Assembly: GCA_020849105.1 (NCBI GenBank)
Contig: JADLGW010000021.1
Location: 22,568-86,567 of the forward strand
DNA length: 64,000 nucleotides
Reading direction: 5' to 3'
Source: Phycisphaerales bacterium
GTDB taxonomy: Bacteria > Planctomycetota > Phycisphaerae > Phycisphaerales > UBA1924
Shown: positions 47,739-57,025 of the stretch, piece after piece
Layout of the letters: each line of letters opens with the position of its first letter
Numbering within the stretch: position 1 is the stretch's first letter
Notes under the pieces: model-generated
Database searches by the model: none
The model's input: the letters and a program-made list of their open reading frames with translations, nothing else
Told to the model about the DNA's origin: nothing
Position numbers and translations under genes: made by a program

Positions 47739-48323
47739 CTATTGGTCGGACCCCTGGTTTCCCAGCAGCGGGATCTGCCGTGTCAGCAGGAAGTTGGTCC
47801 CACGCCGGAAGTCGGCGACCAGATTCTCACCCTCATTCCTGGCGGGCGTCTGGATCGCCTCCTCCGTGACGCGCTTCAGCGGAGCCGTGATATCGTGCCA
47901 CAACCCCGCCAGCCTGAGGCCGCCGAGCAGGTTTCCCGGCTCCGCCTCCTCCCCGCCCGGTGCCGGCAGCGGACCCCTGGCGATCGGCGACCCGGGCCGG
48001 GTGCTCGCCGGAGGCGCCAGCATCGCGTACACCCCGACCAGCGCGCACACGGCCAGGATCCCCGCCATCACCAGGTGCAGGGACGAGAACGGCCGGTGCG
48101 CCGGCGCGGCCCGCCCGCGCGACGCCCGCCGCACGGCCTCCAGCGTGCGCTCACGGGCCCCCGGAGCCGGGTCGCTCCAGCCGGGGGTGCTCCGGCGCAG
48201 CGCCTCGTGGACCATCACCAGCCGGTCGTGGCCGGTGGGAGGGAAGGAGGGGCGGGGCGGCGGGTCCGCCGCCCGGTCGAGCGCCTGTGAAACACGCCAC
48301 TGCCGAATCAGCCGGATGATCAC
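47739..48323 (-). CDS. Membrane protein coupled to an ECF sigma factor, candidate anti-sigma, 194 aa
   Basis: Its ATG (48323) overlaps the sigma gene's stop (ATGA). One membrane span is seen at about 83-105 (LHLVMAGILAVCALVGVYAML) with a basic cytoplasmic N-terminus and a larger outside domain. The zinc anti-sigma motif (H-x3-C-x2-C) is absent, so the anti-sigma role is inferred from gene order only. The outside part carries no recognisable enzyme motif. Confidence 0.6.
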   Translation of the reverse strand: MIIRLIRQWRVSQALDRAADPPPRPSFPPTGHDRLVMVHEALRRSTPGWSDPAPGARERTLEAVRRASRGRAAPAHRPFSSLHLVMAGILAVCALVGVYAMLAPPASTRPGSPIARGPLPAPGGEEAEPGNLLGGLRLAGLWHDITAPLKRVTEEAIQTPARNEGENLVADFRRGTNFLLTRQIPLLGNQGSDQ

Positions 48324-48919
48324 GCTGACCTCCTGTCATCGACCGCGCCCGTTTCGTCATCGCCCAGCCGCTCCGCCAGCGCCCGCCGCGCCCGGAACAG
48401 CGTGACCCGCACCGCGACGCTCGTCTTCCCCAGCACCCGGGCGATGTCCCCGATCGGCATGTCCTCGACATAGCGGAGCCACACCGCCGCCCTCTGGTCT
48501 TCACCCAGCACCTCATCAACCGCCCGCCAGACCCGGCTGCCCCGCTCGTGCCCCTCCGACACCGCGTGCGCATCCGGGGCCGTGGTCCGTGCCGGGAGCG
48601 ACGCCGCCCGGCGCGTGTCGCGCCCCAGGCCCCGCCGGTGCGATGACGCGAGGCGAGCGGCGATCGTGAACAGCCACGTGGAGAAGGTGCGCCGCGGGTC
48701 GTAGGTCTCGATGCGCCGCCAGGCCCGCACAAACGTCTCCTGGGTCAGGTCCTCCGCGTCCGCAGCCGTGGGCACACGCCGCAGGAGGAAGTTGTACAAC
48801 CGCCGCTCGAATCGCCCGACCAGGGCCGCGAAACAGGCGGACGATCCCCGCTGCACCCGGCGCGCGAGATCCTCCGCGGAAAGATCGCCAAGGGCGGGCT
48901 CTGCCGCGAGGGTGGTCAT
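48320..48919 (-). CDS. ECF RNA polymerase sigma factor, 199 aa
   Basis: Region 2 (YNFLLRRVPTAADAEDLTQETFVRAWRRIETYDPRRTFSTWLFTIA) and region 4 (RAAVWLRYVEDMPIGDIARVLGKTSVAVRVTLFRARRAL) are clear; region 1.1 and 3 are absent, as in ECF sigmas. ATG 48919 is preferred to an upstream one because it precedes the conserved domain and region 1 is not expected. It overlaps the membrane protein gene and lies 13 bases after an exported-protein gene. Its signal is unknown. Confidence 0.93.
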   Translation of the reverse strand: MTTLAAEPALGDLSAEDLARRVQRGSSACFAALVGRFERRLYNFLLRRVPTAADAEDLTQETFVRAWRRIETYDPRRTFSTWLFTIAARLASSHRRGLGRDTRRAASLPARTTAPDAHAVSEGHERGSRVWRAVDEVLGEDQRAAVWLRYVEDMPIGDIARVLGKTSVAVRVTLFRARRALAERLGDDETGAVDDRRSA

Positions 48920-48932
48920 GGGCGCGGGGGCT

Positions 48933-49898
48933 CTACCGTCCGCCTTCGACCGTGGTGCCGGGCACAGCGCCGCCATCCCCATCCTTCCGATGCGCCGCGG
49001 GCCCCCTCCCGTCGCCTTCCCGGCGGAGCCCGCGCACGGCCGCGGCGGCGTCGCAGGAGAGGTCCACCGTCACGGTGCGCCCCGTGCTGGACAGTTTGAT
49101 CGAGTTGCAGAGTTCAAGGAGACCCGGGTCGGCCTGTGCCGCCAGGCGTCCGAACGCCAGCAACCCCTGGGCCCCCTGGGTCACCGCCCTGGCGTGCTCG
49201 TCGGAATCGGCCGTCAGCGCCACATGCGCGTACATCCTTCCCGCTGACTCGCCGGCGTCGATCAGCAGCGTGTCGACAAACTTGACAAACGTCGTCGCCG
49301 CCTTCTCGCGTACCGCGTCGGGAACCCCCTTGCTGTGCACAAACAGGACCGAACCGGAGCCCGGTGCCGGTTCACCATCAGGCCGGTGCGCCGCCCCGCC
49401 GTCCACCACGCGGAGGCCGTCCACCAGCCGCTGCATCGTGTCCGCCAGGAACAGGATGCGCCCACCCCCGTCCGCCCCATCGCTGCGCACCGTGGCGTAG
49501 TGATTCTGGCCGTCCGCCTTCCATGTGTGGAAGACGATGCCGTCCTCCTCGGCGGCCCGGTAGGACTGCCTGGCCTTCACCCGGTTGATGGCCGTGTCCA
49601 TCGCGGGCGACGACGAGATGATGACCATCCCCTCCTCCGGCCTGGCCCGGGAGCCATAGACCGTGACGCTCCGGATGTCGTGAATCGGGTCGAGCCCGAT
49701 CTGGCTCTCGACCCTGCCCAGTTTGGCCTGAAGTTCCTTCGGTGGGTGGGCCAGGAACTTCCCCAGGCCGGAGCCGGCCACCGCTTCCATGTCGATGTGG
49801 ATCACCCACTCGGCGTCGGCCGCGACCCAGGCGGGGTTCAGCGGACCCGCGGCCAGCACCGGGGTCGAGATCAGGCAGATTGCGGCGAGCATCCTCAT
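48933..49898 (-). CDS. Exported hypothetical protein, first gene of the ECF sigma operon, 321 aa
   Basis: Signal peptide (MRMLAAICLISTPVLAA), then WVIHIDMEAVAGSGLGKFL and SVTVYGSRARPEEGMVIISS. It resembles the exported planctomycete proteins at 53715 and 55697 in length and tone, but I see no firm family. The last 35 residues are low-complexity. The stop is 13 bases upstream of the sigma factor's ATG, so they are likely co-transcribed and it may be the regulated or sensed envelope protein. Confidence 0.6.
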   Translation of the reverse strand: MRMLAAICLISTPVLAAGPLNPAWVAADAEWVIHIDMEAVAGSGLGKFLAHPPKELQAKLGRVESQIGLDPIHDIRSVTVYGSRARPEEGMVIISSSPAMDTAINRVKARQSYRAAEEDGIVFHTWKADGQNHYATVRSDGADGGGRILFLADTMQRLVDGLRVVDGGAAHRPDGEPAPGSGSVLFVHSKGVPDAVREKAATTFVKFVDTLLIDAGESAGRMYAHVALTADSDEHARAVTQGAQGLLAFGRLAAQADPGLLELCNSIKLSSTGRTVTVDLSCDAAAAVRGLRREGDGRGPAAHRKDGDGGAVPGTTVEGGR

Positions 49899-50013
49899 GG
49901 CTTCTCTCTGGCCCGGTCCCACGTCACCCGGGTATCCCTTGTACCCCCCCGACCGGCCTGTCGTTACGGGTTCCAGCCGCGCGGCACGCCTCCGGCGCGG
50001 CCCATGACGGAGT

Positions 50014-51495
50014 CTACTGGCCCTGCGCCAGGGAATACCCCCGCTGCCCATCGAAGTTGCGCAGGAGGCCGTAGGAAGCGATGGTGAAGGATTCACCCAG
50101 ACGGGAGAGGAGGGCGAGGGCGGGCGCCTGGTCCGCGGCCGTCGCGCCCGGCCGCAGTTCGAACCTTGCCCTGTAGTAATCCACCACCTCGGTGAACACC
50201 GAGCCGGTCGGCCACACCTGGGTCCCGCGGCTGGAGAGCATGGAAAGGCGGAACGGCGAGCCCTCGGCACGGGGGCCCAGGCGGGCCGCAAGTTCGGCCG
50301 GTGTCATATCCGTCTCCACATACACGTCGAGCCCGGCGATCTCCGTTTTCATCGAGGCGAACGTCGAGATCCGCGGATTGTCGCCCGGCTTCGCCGGGGG
50401 CGTGAACGATGCGCGTGCCTGCTCCGGCACCGGGCACGGAGGGACGGTCTTCGGCGACTCCCCGAGCCGGTCCGCAACCTGGCGTACGAACTCGATCGTG
50501 GGCAGTGCCGGGTGCGCCCGGTCCCCGAAGTCCCCCGTGCGCACCCCCTGTTCCAGGGCCGAGACCAGCGCGTTCTCGATCTGCGCCGCCTGGTGGGCCA
50601 GGCCCACATGCCGCAGGAGCATCAGGCCCGACAGCAGCACCGCCGTCGGGTTCGCGATCCCCTTGCCCATGATGTCGGGGGCCGTGCCGTGGACCGCCTC
50701 GAAGATGCTGATGAGCCGCCCGACGTTGGCGCTGGGCGCGAACCCGAGACCCCCGACGAGGCCCGCCGCCAGGTCCGACACGATGTCGCCCTGGAGGTTT
50801 GTCAGCACGATCATTTCGAACTGCTGCGGGCGGATCACCAGGTTCATGCACAGGGCATCGATGATCATGTCCCCGGCCGCCAGGTCCGGGTACTCGCGGG
50901 CGACACTGCGGAAACGATCCAGGAACAGGCCGTCGGTCATCTTCATGATGTTGGCCTTGTGCCCGCAGGTCACACTCCTGAGCCCGATCCGGCGGGCGGT
51001 CTCGAAGGCAAAGCGGTGCACCTGGTCCGACCCCGGGGCGGAGATCAGCCGCTTGCACTCGACCACGTCCGGCGTCAATCGCTGCTCCACCCCGCCGTAT
51101 GTGTCCTCCACGTTCTCCCGGACGACGTAGAAGTTCACCGGAAGCCCGGCCTTCGTGTAGACCGTCGGCACCCCGGGAAAGTTCCGTACATGCCGCAGGT
51201 TGGCGAACGCGCCCCACATCTTGCGGGCCGTCACGTTGATCGATTTCCCGCCCCCGCCCTTGGGTGTCTCCATCGGGCCCTTGAACAGCAGCCCGCACGA
51301 TTCGACGGTCCGGATCGCCTCGTCCGTCATGCCGCGGCTGTTGCCACGCTCAAACACGCCGCGTCCCATCTCGACCGGCACAAAGTGGATCTGTTCCAGC
51401 ACACCCGCGATGCGGAACAGTTCCAGCGTGGCGTCCACAATCTCGGGGCCGATACCGTCGCCCCGTGCCAGGGCGATCTGAACTTGCGGGCGCAT
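50014..51495 (-). CDS. icd: Isocitrate/isopropylmalate-type dehydrogenase, probably NADP isocitrate dehydrogenase, 493 aa
   Basis: Decarboxylates isocitrate to 2-oxoglutarate. The N-terminus ARGDGIGPEIVDATL and FKGPMETPKGGGGKSINVTARK fit the family; VYTKAGLPVNFYVVRENVEDTYGG is the substrate loop; SVTCGHKANIMKMTDGLF has the catalytic Lys; and EAVHGTAPDIMGKGIANPTA is the nucleotide site. The length (493) and a C-terminal extra domain (DVYVETDMTPAELAARLG) match the Thermus/Rickettsia-type enzyme rather than the short E. coli form. It is followed by Sua5 on the same strand in reverse order. Confidence 0.9.
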   Translation of the reverse strand: MRPQVQIALARGDGIGPEIVDATLELFRIAGVLEQIHFVPVEMGRGVFERGNSRGMTDEAIRTVESCGLLFKGPMETPKGGGGKSINVTARKMWGAFANLRHVRNFPGVPTVYTKAGLPVNFYVVRENVEDTYGGVEQRLTPDVVECKRLISAPGSDQVHRFAFETARRIGLRSVTCGHKANIMKMTDGLFLDRFRSVAREYPDLAAGDMIIDALCMNLVIRPQQFEMIVLTNLQGDIVSDLAAGLVGGLGFAPSANVGRLISIFEAVHGTAPDIMGKGIANPTAVLLSGLMLLRHVGLAHQAAQIENALVSALEQGVRTGDFGDRAHPALPTIEFVRQVADRLGESPKTVPPCPVPEQARASFTPPAKPGDNPRISTFASMKTEIAGLDVYVETDMTPAELAARLGPRAEGSPFRLSMLSSRGTQVWPTGSVFTEVVDYYRARFELRPGATAADQAPALALLSRLGESFTIASYGLLRNFDGQRGYSLAQGQ

Positions 51496-51514
51496 GAACG
51501 TCTCCTAAAGCGGC

Positions 51515-52540
51515 CTATGACAATAGGTTGCGCGGCCCGTCAGTACGCGCGACCGCTCGGCTGAGCCGATCCAGGATCGCCACCCACAACTCCGCATCTG
51601 CCGACCCCGTGGGTGGCCGTTCCACGGCGATCAGGCTGGGCATGAGGGCATCGGCCTCGCGCAGAGCCGCGTACAACCGTGCGGCGTACGCCGCGGCCGC
51701 GCCGGGCAAGGGGAGGACGACGTGGGGCGGCGGGGCTGTGCGGCCCGAGTGGGTGAGGATGGCGGTCGTGGCGGTGCGCGACAGGATCCGCGGCCAATCG
51801 GCGGAATCAAAGAGGACAGCCGGCGTTGCCGGTGCATAGTGCGATGGGAGTTGTCCAGGGGCAGGGAGAGGCTCCGCCATCCCGGGGCGGCCGCCGGCCG
51901 GCGACTCCTGGCCCCTCCCGGGCTGCCACGGAGTGGCGGGGTATCCAAGAACGGCCTCGATCTGCGACGCTGTGATGAGCCCGGGGCGGAGGATGCGAGG
52001 TGCTCCGGCAAGCGAAAGGACCGTGGACTCGATCCCGGCTCGGCAGGGCCCGCCGTCGAGAACCAGAACATCCTGCGGCCGGAACGATGCGGAGACGTGG
52101 GCCGCGGCGGTGGGAGAGACCCGTCCCGAGGGGTTTGCGCTCGGCCCCACCAGCGGTCCGCCGAACTCACCGAGCAGCGCGAGCGCGAGCGGGTGGTCCG
52201 GGGCCCGCACCGCCACGTTGTCGCCGCCGCCGGTGATCGCCGGCAGCACACGGTCGGCCTTCGGCAGCACAATCGTCAGGGGCCCGGGCCAAAGCGCCGC
52301 CGCCAACCGTTCCGCCGCGTCCGGCCACCGCCGCACCAGGCCACGAGCCGCCGCCGCGCCGGCCACGTGCAGGATGAGGGGATTCGACGCCGGCCTCCCT
52401 TTGAGCGAAAAGACCCGGGCGATCGCCGCCGCATTCATGGCGTCCGCGCCGAGGCCGTACACCGTCTCCGTCGGGAACGCAACGATGCCGCCCCGGCGCA
52501 GCCGCTCGACCGCTGCCCTGATTCGCTCGGACGTGGACAC
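51515..52540 (-). CDS. Sua5/YrdC threonylcarbamoyl-AMP synthase, 341 aa
   Basis: Makes threonylcarbamoyl-AMP for t6A37 of tRNAs reading ANN codons. The YrdC domain shows GGIVAFPTETVYGLGADAM, SLKGRPASNPLILHV, WPGPLTIVLPK, VAVRAPDHPLA and GPLVGPSANPSGRVSPT. The C-terminal Sua5 domain (about 230-341) is present, so it is the long Sua5 form rather than short TsaC. The gene lies 19 bases upstream of icd and 23 downstream of the GT9 gene. Confidence 0.92.
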   Translation of the reverse strand: MSTSERIRAAVERLRRGGIVAFPTETVYGLGADAMNAAAIARVFSLKGRPASNPLILHVAGAAAARGLVRRWPDAAERLAAALWPGPLTIVLPKADRVLPAITGGGDNVAVRAPDHPLALALLGEFGGPLVGPSANPSGRVSPTAAAHVSASFRPQDVLVLDGGPCRAGIESTVLSLAGAPRILRPGLITASQIEAVLGYPATPWQPGRGQESPAGGRPGMAEPLPAPGQLPSHYAPATPAVLFDSADWPRILSRTATTAILTHSGRTAPPPHVVLPLPGAAAAYAARLYAALREADALMPSLIAVERPPTGSADAELWVAILDRLSRAVARTDGPRNLLS

Positions 52541-52563
52541 GCCGAAGGGTAGTGGCGTCGATC

Positions 52564-53604
52564 TCAGGCCCGGATGCGTGCCAGAGCCGCCGCGAGCACC
52601 TCTGCCTCCGTGATCCGTTCCATGATCGCCCGGCCCGCCGCGTCGTCCTTGTGGTCCAGGTGGTCCGCCGGCGTCACATGCTGGACGACATCCGCCTCCC
52701 GCTTGTACGGCCCGACCCGATCGACTCGCGTCGGGCCGAAGAGCGCGACGATCGGCCGGTCAAACCCGACCGCCATGTGCAGCGCGGCGGAGTCGCACGC
52801 CACCACGAGCGACGCCCCCTCGATCACCGCCATGAGTGTGGCGACGGAGGTGGCGCCCAGCAGGTCCACCAGCCGCGGCTCGTTCTTCGCGTGACCGAGC
52901 AGCGCCCCGCACTGGTCCCGCTCGCCGGTACTGCCGACAAGGATCACGGAGAGCCCCCGCTCCAGCAGCCCCCGGGCCACGGCCGCAAATCGTTCATCCG
53001 GCCAGCGTTTTCCGGGCCACCGGCTTGTCGGGGCGATCACGGCGTATGGGCTGCCGGCCCATTCCCGTGCCGCCAGCCACTGCCGCGCCGCGACCCCCGG
53101 GTTCAGCCGAAGATCGGGGACGGGCTGAACCCCGCTCGCCCGCAGCAGTGCCAGCATCCGGTCCACCGTGTGCATGTCCCGTGGCACGTCGTGACGCTCG
53201 TTCAGGCCCAGCCAGCCCAACTCCCTTGCGTCGGCGTACCCAACTCGGCGTGGGGCGCGCGTGGCCCACGCGAATGCGCCGCTCCGGGCCAGGCCCTGGA
53301 AGTCGTAGACCAGGTCATACCCGCTTCCCCTCAGGTCCTTCAGGAACCCGCCCAATCTGCCCGGCTTCCCCCGGAGCACCTCCCGCCCCATCGGTCCCCG
53401 TGCGAACGGCACGACCGCTGTCACGTCGGGGTGGAATCGCACCGCATCGGCGAAACTGTCCTGGACCAGCCAGTCGATCCGCGCCGCCGGATAGGTCTGA
53501 CGCAGGCTCACCGCCGCCGGCACCGACCGGCACACGTCGCCCAGCGCGCTGGGCCTAATAATGAGGATTCGCTCGGGTCGGATGGCTTGGGGAGGGGTGG
53601 CCAT
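52564..53604 (-). CDS. Glycosyltransferase family 9 (heptosyltransferase-like), 346 aa
   Basis: GT9 enzymes add heptose or related sugars to LPS core. Motifs: ILIIRPSALGDVCRSVPAA (R-x-S-A-L-G-D, the family N-terminal box), YDLVYDFQGLARSG, VIAPTSRWPGKRWP, and ACDSAALHMAVGFDRPIVALFGPT, the nucleotide-sugar region. ATG 53604 starts two residues before the box region. It fits with the PagL-like gene as evidence for LPS-like glycolipid. It diverges from the exported-protein gene at 53715 across 110 bases. Confidence 0.92.
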   Translation of the reverse strand: MATPPQAIRPERILIIRPSALGDVCRSVPAAVSLRQTYPAARIDWLVQDSFADAVRFHPDVTAVVPFARGPMGREVLRGKPGRLGGFLKDLRGSGYDLVYDFQGLARSGAFAWATRAPRRVGYADARELGWLGLNERHDVPRDMHTVDRMLALLRASGVQPVPDLRLNPGVAARQWLAAREWAGSPYAVIAPTSRWPGKRWPDERFAAVARGLLERGLSVILVGSTGERDQCGALLGHAKNEPRLVDLLGATSVATLMAVIEGASLVVACDSAALHMAVGFDRPIVALFGPTRVDRVGPYKREADVVQHVTPADHLDHKDDAAGRAIMERITEAEVLAAALARIRA

Positions 53605-53714
53605 GAAAGCCGCGCGGCCCGTAACCGAACCAACCCGCGCGATCTATAAGATAGCGGCCGCGTCCGGGCGACTCGTGCGGCGTCCGCCCGCGGCATAACC
53701 AAGGGGTCCTGAGA

Positions 53715-55631
53715 ATGAACATCGGCGTGCGGGGGCGTGTGTGGGTTGTGGCGGCCGGGCTCCTCGCGTCGGCGGGCCTGGCCCTCGGGCAGAACGCCGG
53801 GACCACGGTGCTGGTTGTAGAGCGGGCCGCGGCCGGCGACTTCCTCGTCGACGCCAAGGACCAGGGCCTTGCCCGTGCGTTCGGGATGCTGCCCGCCCGC
53901 CTGGGCGAGTTGCCCCGCGAGATTCCGAACTTCCCGCCGGAGGCGACGGGGATGATCAACATCCTGCTCGCGGCCGCGTCGCACCCGGCGTCGCTCGCGG
54001 TGCGATATGACGCGGACAATCCCAGCGGCGCCGCGTTCGGGTACGGCCTGGTCGCCAGCGTGAAGACGGCGACCCGTGAGGAAGCGGAGGCGATGCAGAG
54101 CCGGGTGAGCGCGCTGCTGGCGTCCCACAACGCCCCGACCGAGGCGAACCTGAACTGGGCAACGATGGCGGACATCGCGACGCCCGCCGGGCCGGTCACG
54201 TTCGGCCCGCGCGAGGTCAAGCCCGGGCAGTGGAACTGGCAGATCATCTTCGGAAACGTGGCGAACCCGGACTTTGCCGCGGCCACGCTCCCGGAACCCG
54301 CCAAGGGAATGAAGACGCTGATCCAGGGCCGGCTGGACTTTGCGGGCCTGACCCCGATCTTCGACATGGCCGAGGGGATGGTCGGCGGGAGCAACCCGCA
54401 GGCCGACGAGTTCTTCAAGGGCATGCGCGAAGCGGGGATGGTCGGCGATGATGCCGTGAAGGTTCGCTTCCAGGTCGGGTACACCGACGAGGATTCACGG
54501 TCCATCACGGTGTGGGAGGGTGCCAGGCAGCACATGAAGGCTTGGCATATGACCGAGACGCCCCTGACCAAGGGGGAACTGGCGGCGATCCCCGCGGACC
54601 CGACCTTCGCGTTCCTGGCCAAGGGCGACCTTGCCTGGTTGCAGGACATGATGGACAACATCGCGGCCCAGCAGCCGCAGGCCGAGGAGGGGTTCAACCA
54701 GTTCAAGCAGGCGACCGGCGTGGACCTCCGGAATGACATCTTCGGTACGCTGGGCGGGGCCCTGGGCGCATACGCCTCCGACGCGACCGGCGGCGGGTCG
54801 CTCGGTTCCATCGTTGCCCTCATCAGTTTCAAGGACCGCCCCGCATTCATGGCGGCGAGCGAGAAACTCCGCAACTTCGCCAACTCCATGGCGGACCAGG
54901 CGCCCTTGGGGCCGGGGTACATCCGAGTGACGCCGTGGAAGGACGGCGAGACCGACCTTGTCAGCCTCCGCTTCCCGGGGCTCCCGGTCCCGCTGGAACT
55001 GACCTATGCCGCGACAAAGGAATGGCTCGTTGTCGGCCTGACGCCGCAGGGTGTGATCGCCGCGGCGCGGCAGGCCAGCGGGAAGGGTGATGCTGGGCTC
55101 GGGAGCGGAGAGGGCTTCCGCGCCGGCCTCCCGAAGGGTCACGAACTCGTGAGTGTCTCGTACTTCGACACCTCCCGTGCCATGAAGTGCGGCTTCCCGA
55201 TCATCTCCCTGCTCGGTTCCGCGCTCTCCAACGCGGTCCGCTCGCCCGGCGACGCGGGGCGCGACCCGGGGCTGGTCGTCCCGACGTTCGGCGAACTGGC
55301 CAAGGGCGCCCGACCGCAGGTCCGGGCCTCCTACTGGCGCGACAACGATCTCGTCACCGAGACCCGTGGCGACCGCTCCCTGCTGGTCAACGCCGCGGCC
55401 GGTGCCGGAGTCGTGACCCAGGTGGCGCCGCTGGTGGCCATCCCGGCGCTCATCGCCGCGGGAGAGGAACGCCATCGCGAGATGGGCTTGCTCGGCGCGT
55501 CGCCCCAGGCGTGGGCCCTCGCGGCATTCCCGACCACATTTGTCCCGAGCGCCCCGAGCCCCGCGATGCTCGGCCTGGCGATATCGGGGGCACGCCTCGT
55601 CCAACCGCAGGTTGAGGGGGTTGCACGGTAA
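53715..55631 (+). CDS. Exported hypothetical protein (DUF3352-like), 638 aa
   Basis: Signal peptide (RVWVVAAGLLASAGLALGQ) and a long mixed domain with QDMMDNIAAQQPQAEEGFNQ, VDLRNDIFGTLGGALGAYAS and SLGSIVALISFKDRPAFMAA, the last two recalling DUF3352-type planctomycete proteins, whose role is unknown. TATAAG at about 53645 could be its -10 element. The reading frame of the next gene opens just before this one's stop at 55631. No catalytic motif is evident. Confidence 0.65.
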   Translation: MNIGVRGRVWVVAAGLLASAGLALGQNAGTTVLVVERAAAGDFLVDAKDQGLARAFGMLPARLGELPREIPNFPPEATGMINILLAAASHPASLAVRYDADNPSGAAFGYGLVASVKTATREEAEAMQSRVSALLASHNAPTEANLNWATMADIATPAGPVTFGPREVKPGQWNWQIIFGNVANPDFAAATLPEPAKGMKTLIQGRLDFAGLTPIFDMAEGMVGGSNPQADEFFKGMREAGMVGDDAVKVRFQVGYTDEDSRSITVWEGARQHMKAWHMTETPLTKGELAAIPADPTFAFLAKGDLAWLQDMMDNIAAQQPQAEEGFNQFKQATGVDLRNDIFGTLGGALGAYASDATGGGSLGSIVALISFKDRPAFMAASEKLRNFANSMADQAPLGPGYIRVTPWKDGETDLVSLRFPGLPVPLELTYAATKEWLVVGLTPQGVIAAARQASGKGDAGLGSGEGFRAGLPKGHELVSVSYFDTSRAMKCGFPIISLLGSALSNAVRSPGDAGRDPGLVVPTFGELAKGARPQVRASYWRDNDLVTETRGDRSLLVNAAAGAGVVTQVAPLVAIPALIAAGEERHREMGLLGASPQAWALAAFPTTFVPSAPSPAMLGLAISGARLVQPQVEGVAR

Positions 55632-55696
55632 GCAGGTCCAGCCACTTCCTGGAGAACACCGCGGCCGCGATCAGGCTTGCCTTCTTCGCGGCGGCG

Positions 55697-56962
55697 GTGT
55701 TCCTGTCCGGCGCCGCCGCGGCACAGCCCGCGTTTCCGCCGGGCTCGCTGATGTGGATCAGGGCGGACGACCTTCGGGGCCTGTCGGGCGAGCCCGCCGC
55801 GGCCCTCTTGGGCGATGGGGTTTCCCGCGCCATCACCGCGCTGATCGGTGACGCGGGAACGGGCAGGACGATGGGTTCGCTTGCGGCGGAGGCCACGCGG
55901 CAGGGTCGGCCGTGGTCGCTGTGCATCGTGGAGTACGCCGCGGAGCAGGGGGCTGCTTCCCGCCGGATTGAACGTCTGTCCGCGTACTTCCGCGTCGATG
56001 CGCCGGCGGACGGCGGGGCATTCGCGTCAGCCCTGCCCCGGCCACCTGGTGAAAAGGAGACCTTCCTGGTCGCGCCGGGACGAGAGGCAATCGGTTACGA
56101 CCGCGCGGAGCCGTGGCAGCGCATCGAGTGGGGCCGGTGGGGGGGCGAGTTGAGGGTCGGGTTTGGCGCCGGCTCTCTGGCACGCAGTCTCACGGGCGCG
56201 GATCCGGCCGCCGGCGACTGGTCGCCCTGCGAGGCCGCGCTCGTGCCCGGCGGACGGTCGGTCGTCACCGTTTGGCTTGATCTGAACGCGCTCCGTCGCG
56301 CCATGCCCGACGAGTTTACCGAGACGCCCGTGGGCCGCGTCCTTGCTGCGTGCCGGGTGTCTAGTGGCCGCGGGCTGTTGCTGTCCGTCGCGCACTCCGC
56401 CGCGGCGGACACACAGCGCCCCGCGCTGTACGCGGCCTCGCTCACCTGGTCGTCACGCGGCGAACCGCTCGATGTCGCCCACCGCATTGACCTGACCGAG
56501 ACGGCGTGGCCCGCCGATCTCCCGCCCGCTCCCGCGGGCTCGGGCTGGGTCATGGCCATCCGCTCCGGGTGGGGCGACTGGATCGAGGCGCTGCTCCATG
56601 CCTGGGTCTATTCCGGAAGCGATCGCCAGCAGGTCGGCCGCGCCGCCCGGCGCACGTCGTGGATGCGTGACCGGGGTGTAGCGCTCGCCGGCCTGATCCG
56701 GGCATCCGGGCCTTACGTCGTGCTCTCCGGAGGTGAGCACGGCCCCGAGGCCCGCTGCGCCCTGAGCGGCGGTGCAGACCGGTTCCGTGGGAGCGCCGCC
56801 GGCGTCTTCAACTTCCTGGGGCCGACCATCCGGCCCGATCCCGACCGGCACCTCTGGCGATGGACCCTGGACCACAGCGCATTGGAATGGGGCGACGAAT
56901 CCGGGAACCTGATCGTCCGTCCCGTTGTGGTGGATCCGGCCCCGGCGTTCAGCGCCCATTGA
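55697..56962 (+). CDS. Exported hypothetical protein with uncertain start, 421 aa from GTG 55697
   Basis: The frame is open from 55616. Its first residues before GTG 55697 read AIRLAFFAAAVFLSGAAAAQP, a full signal peptide, yet no ATG, GTG or TTG lies upstream in frame; only CTG (55649) does. Starting at 55697 would cut the signal peptide in half. The body (SLMWIRADDLRGL, RGLLLSVAHSA, PPAPAGSGWVMAIRSG) resembles the preceding exported gene in style, so it probably works with it. Translation may start at CTG or by coupling to the previous stop (55629-55631). Confidence 0.55.
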   Translation: MFLSGAAAAQPAFPPGSLMWIRADDLRGLSGEPAAALLGDGVSRAITALIGDAGTGRTMGSLAAEATRQGRPWSLCIVEYAAEQGAASRRIERLSAYFRVDAPADGGAFASALPRPPGEKETFLVAPGREAIGYDRAEPWQRIEWGRWGGELRVGFGAGSLARSLTGADPAAGDWSPCEAALVPGGRSVVTVWLDLNALRRAMPDEFTETPVGRVLAACRVSSGRGLLLSVAHSAAADTQRPALYAASLTWSSRGEPLDVAHRIDLTETAWPADLPPAPAGSGWVMAIRSGWGDWIEALLHAWVYSGSDRQQVGRAARRTSWMRDRGVALAGLIRASGPYVVLSGGEHGPEARCALSGGADRFRGSAAGVFNFLGPTIRPDPDRHLWRWTLDHSALEWGDESGNLIVRPVVVDPAPAFSAH

Positions 56963-57025
56963 ACCACCCTACCCGTTCTTCCCGATAACCAGCCTGCGGG
57001 GGCGGTGCGCGCCCCCGATCCAGCC

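Noticed and set aside
48320..48919. Pairing of the RsbW-like kinase with this ECF sigma
   Set aside because: RsbW-type anti-sigmas act on sigma-B/F-type factors; the genes are 22 kb apart and the ECF sigma has its own membrane partner.
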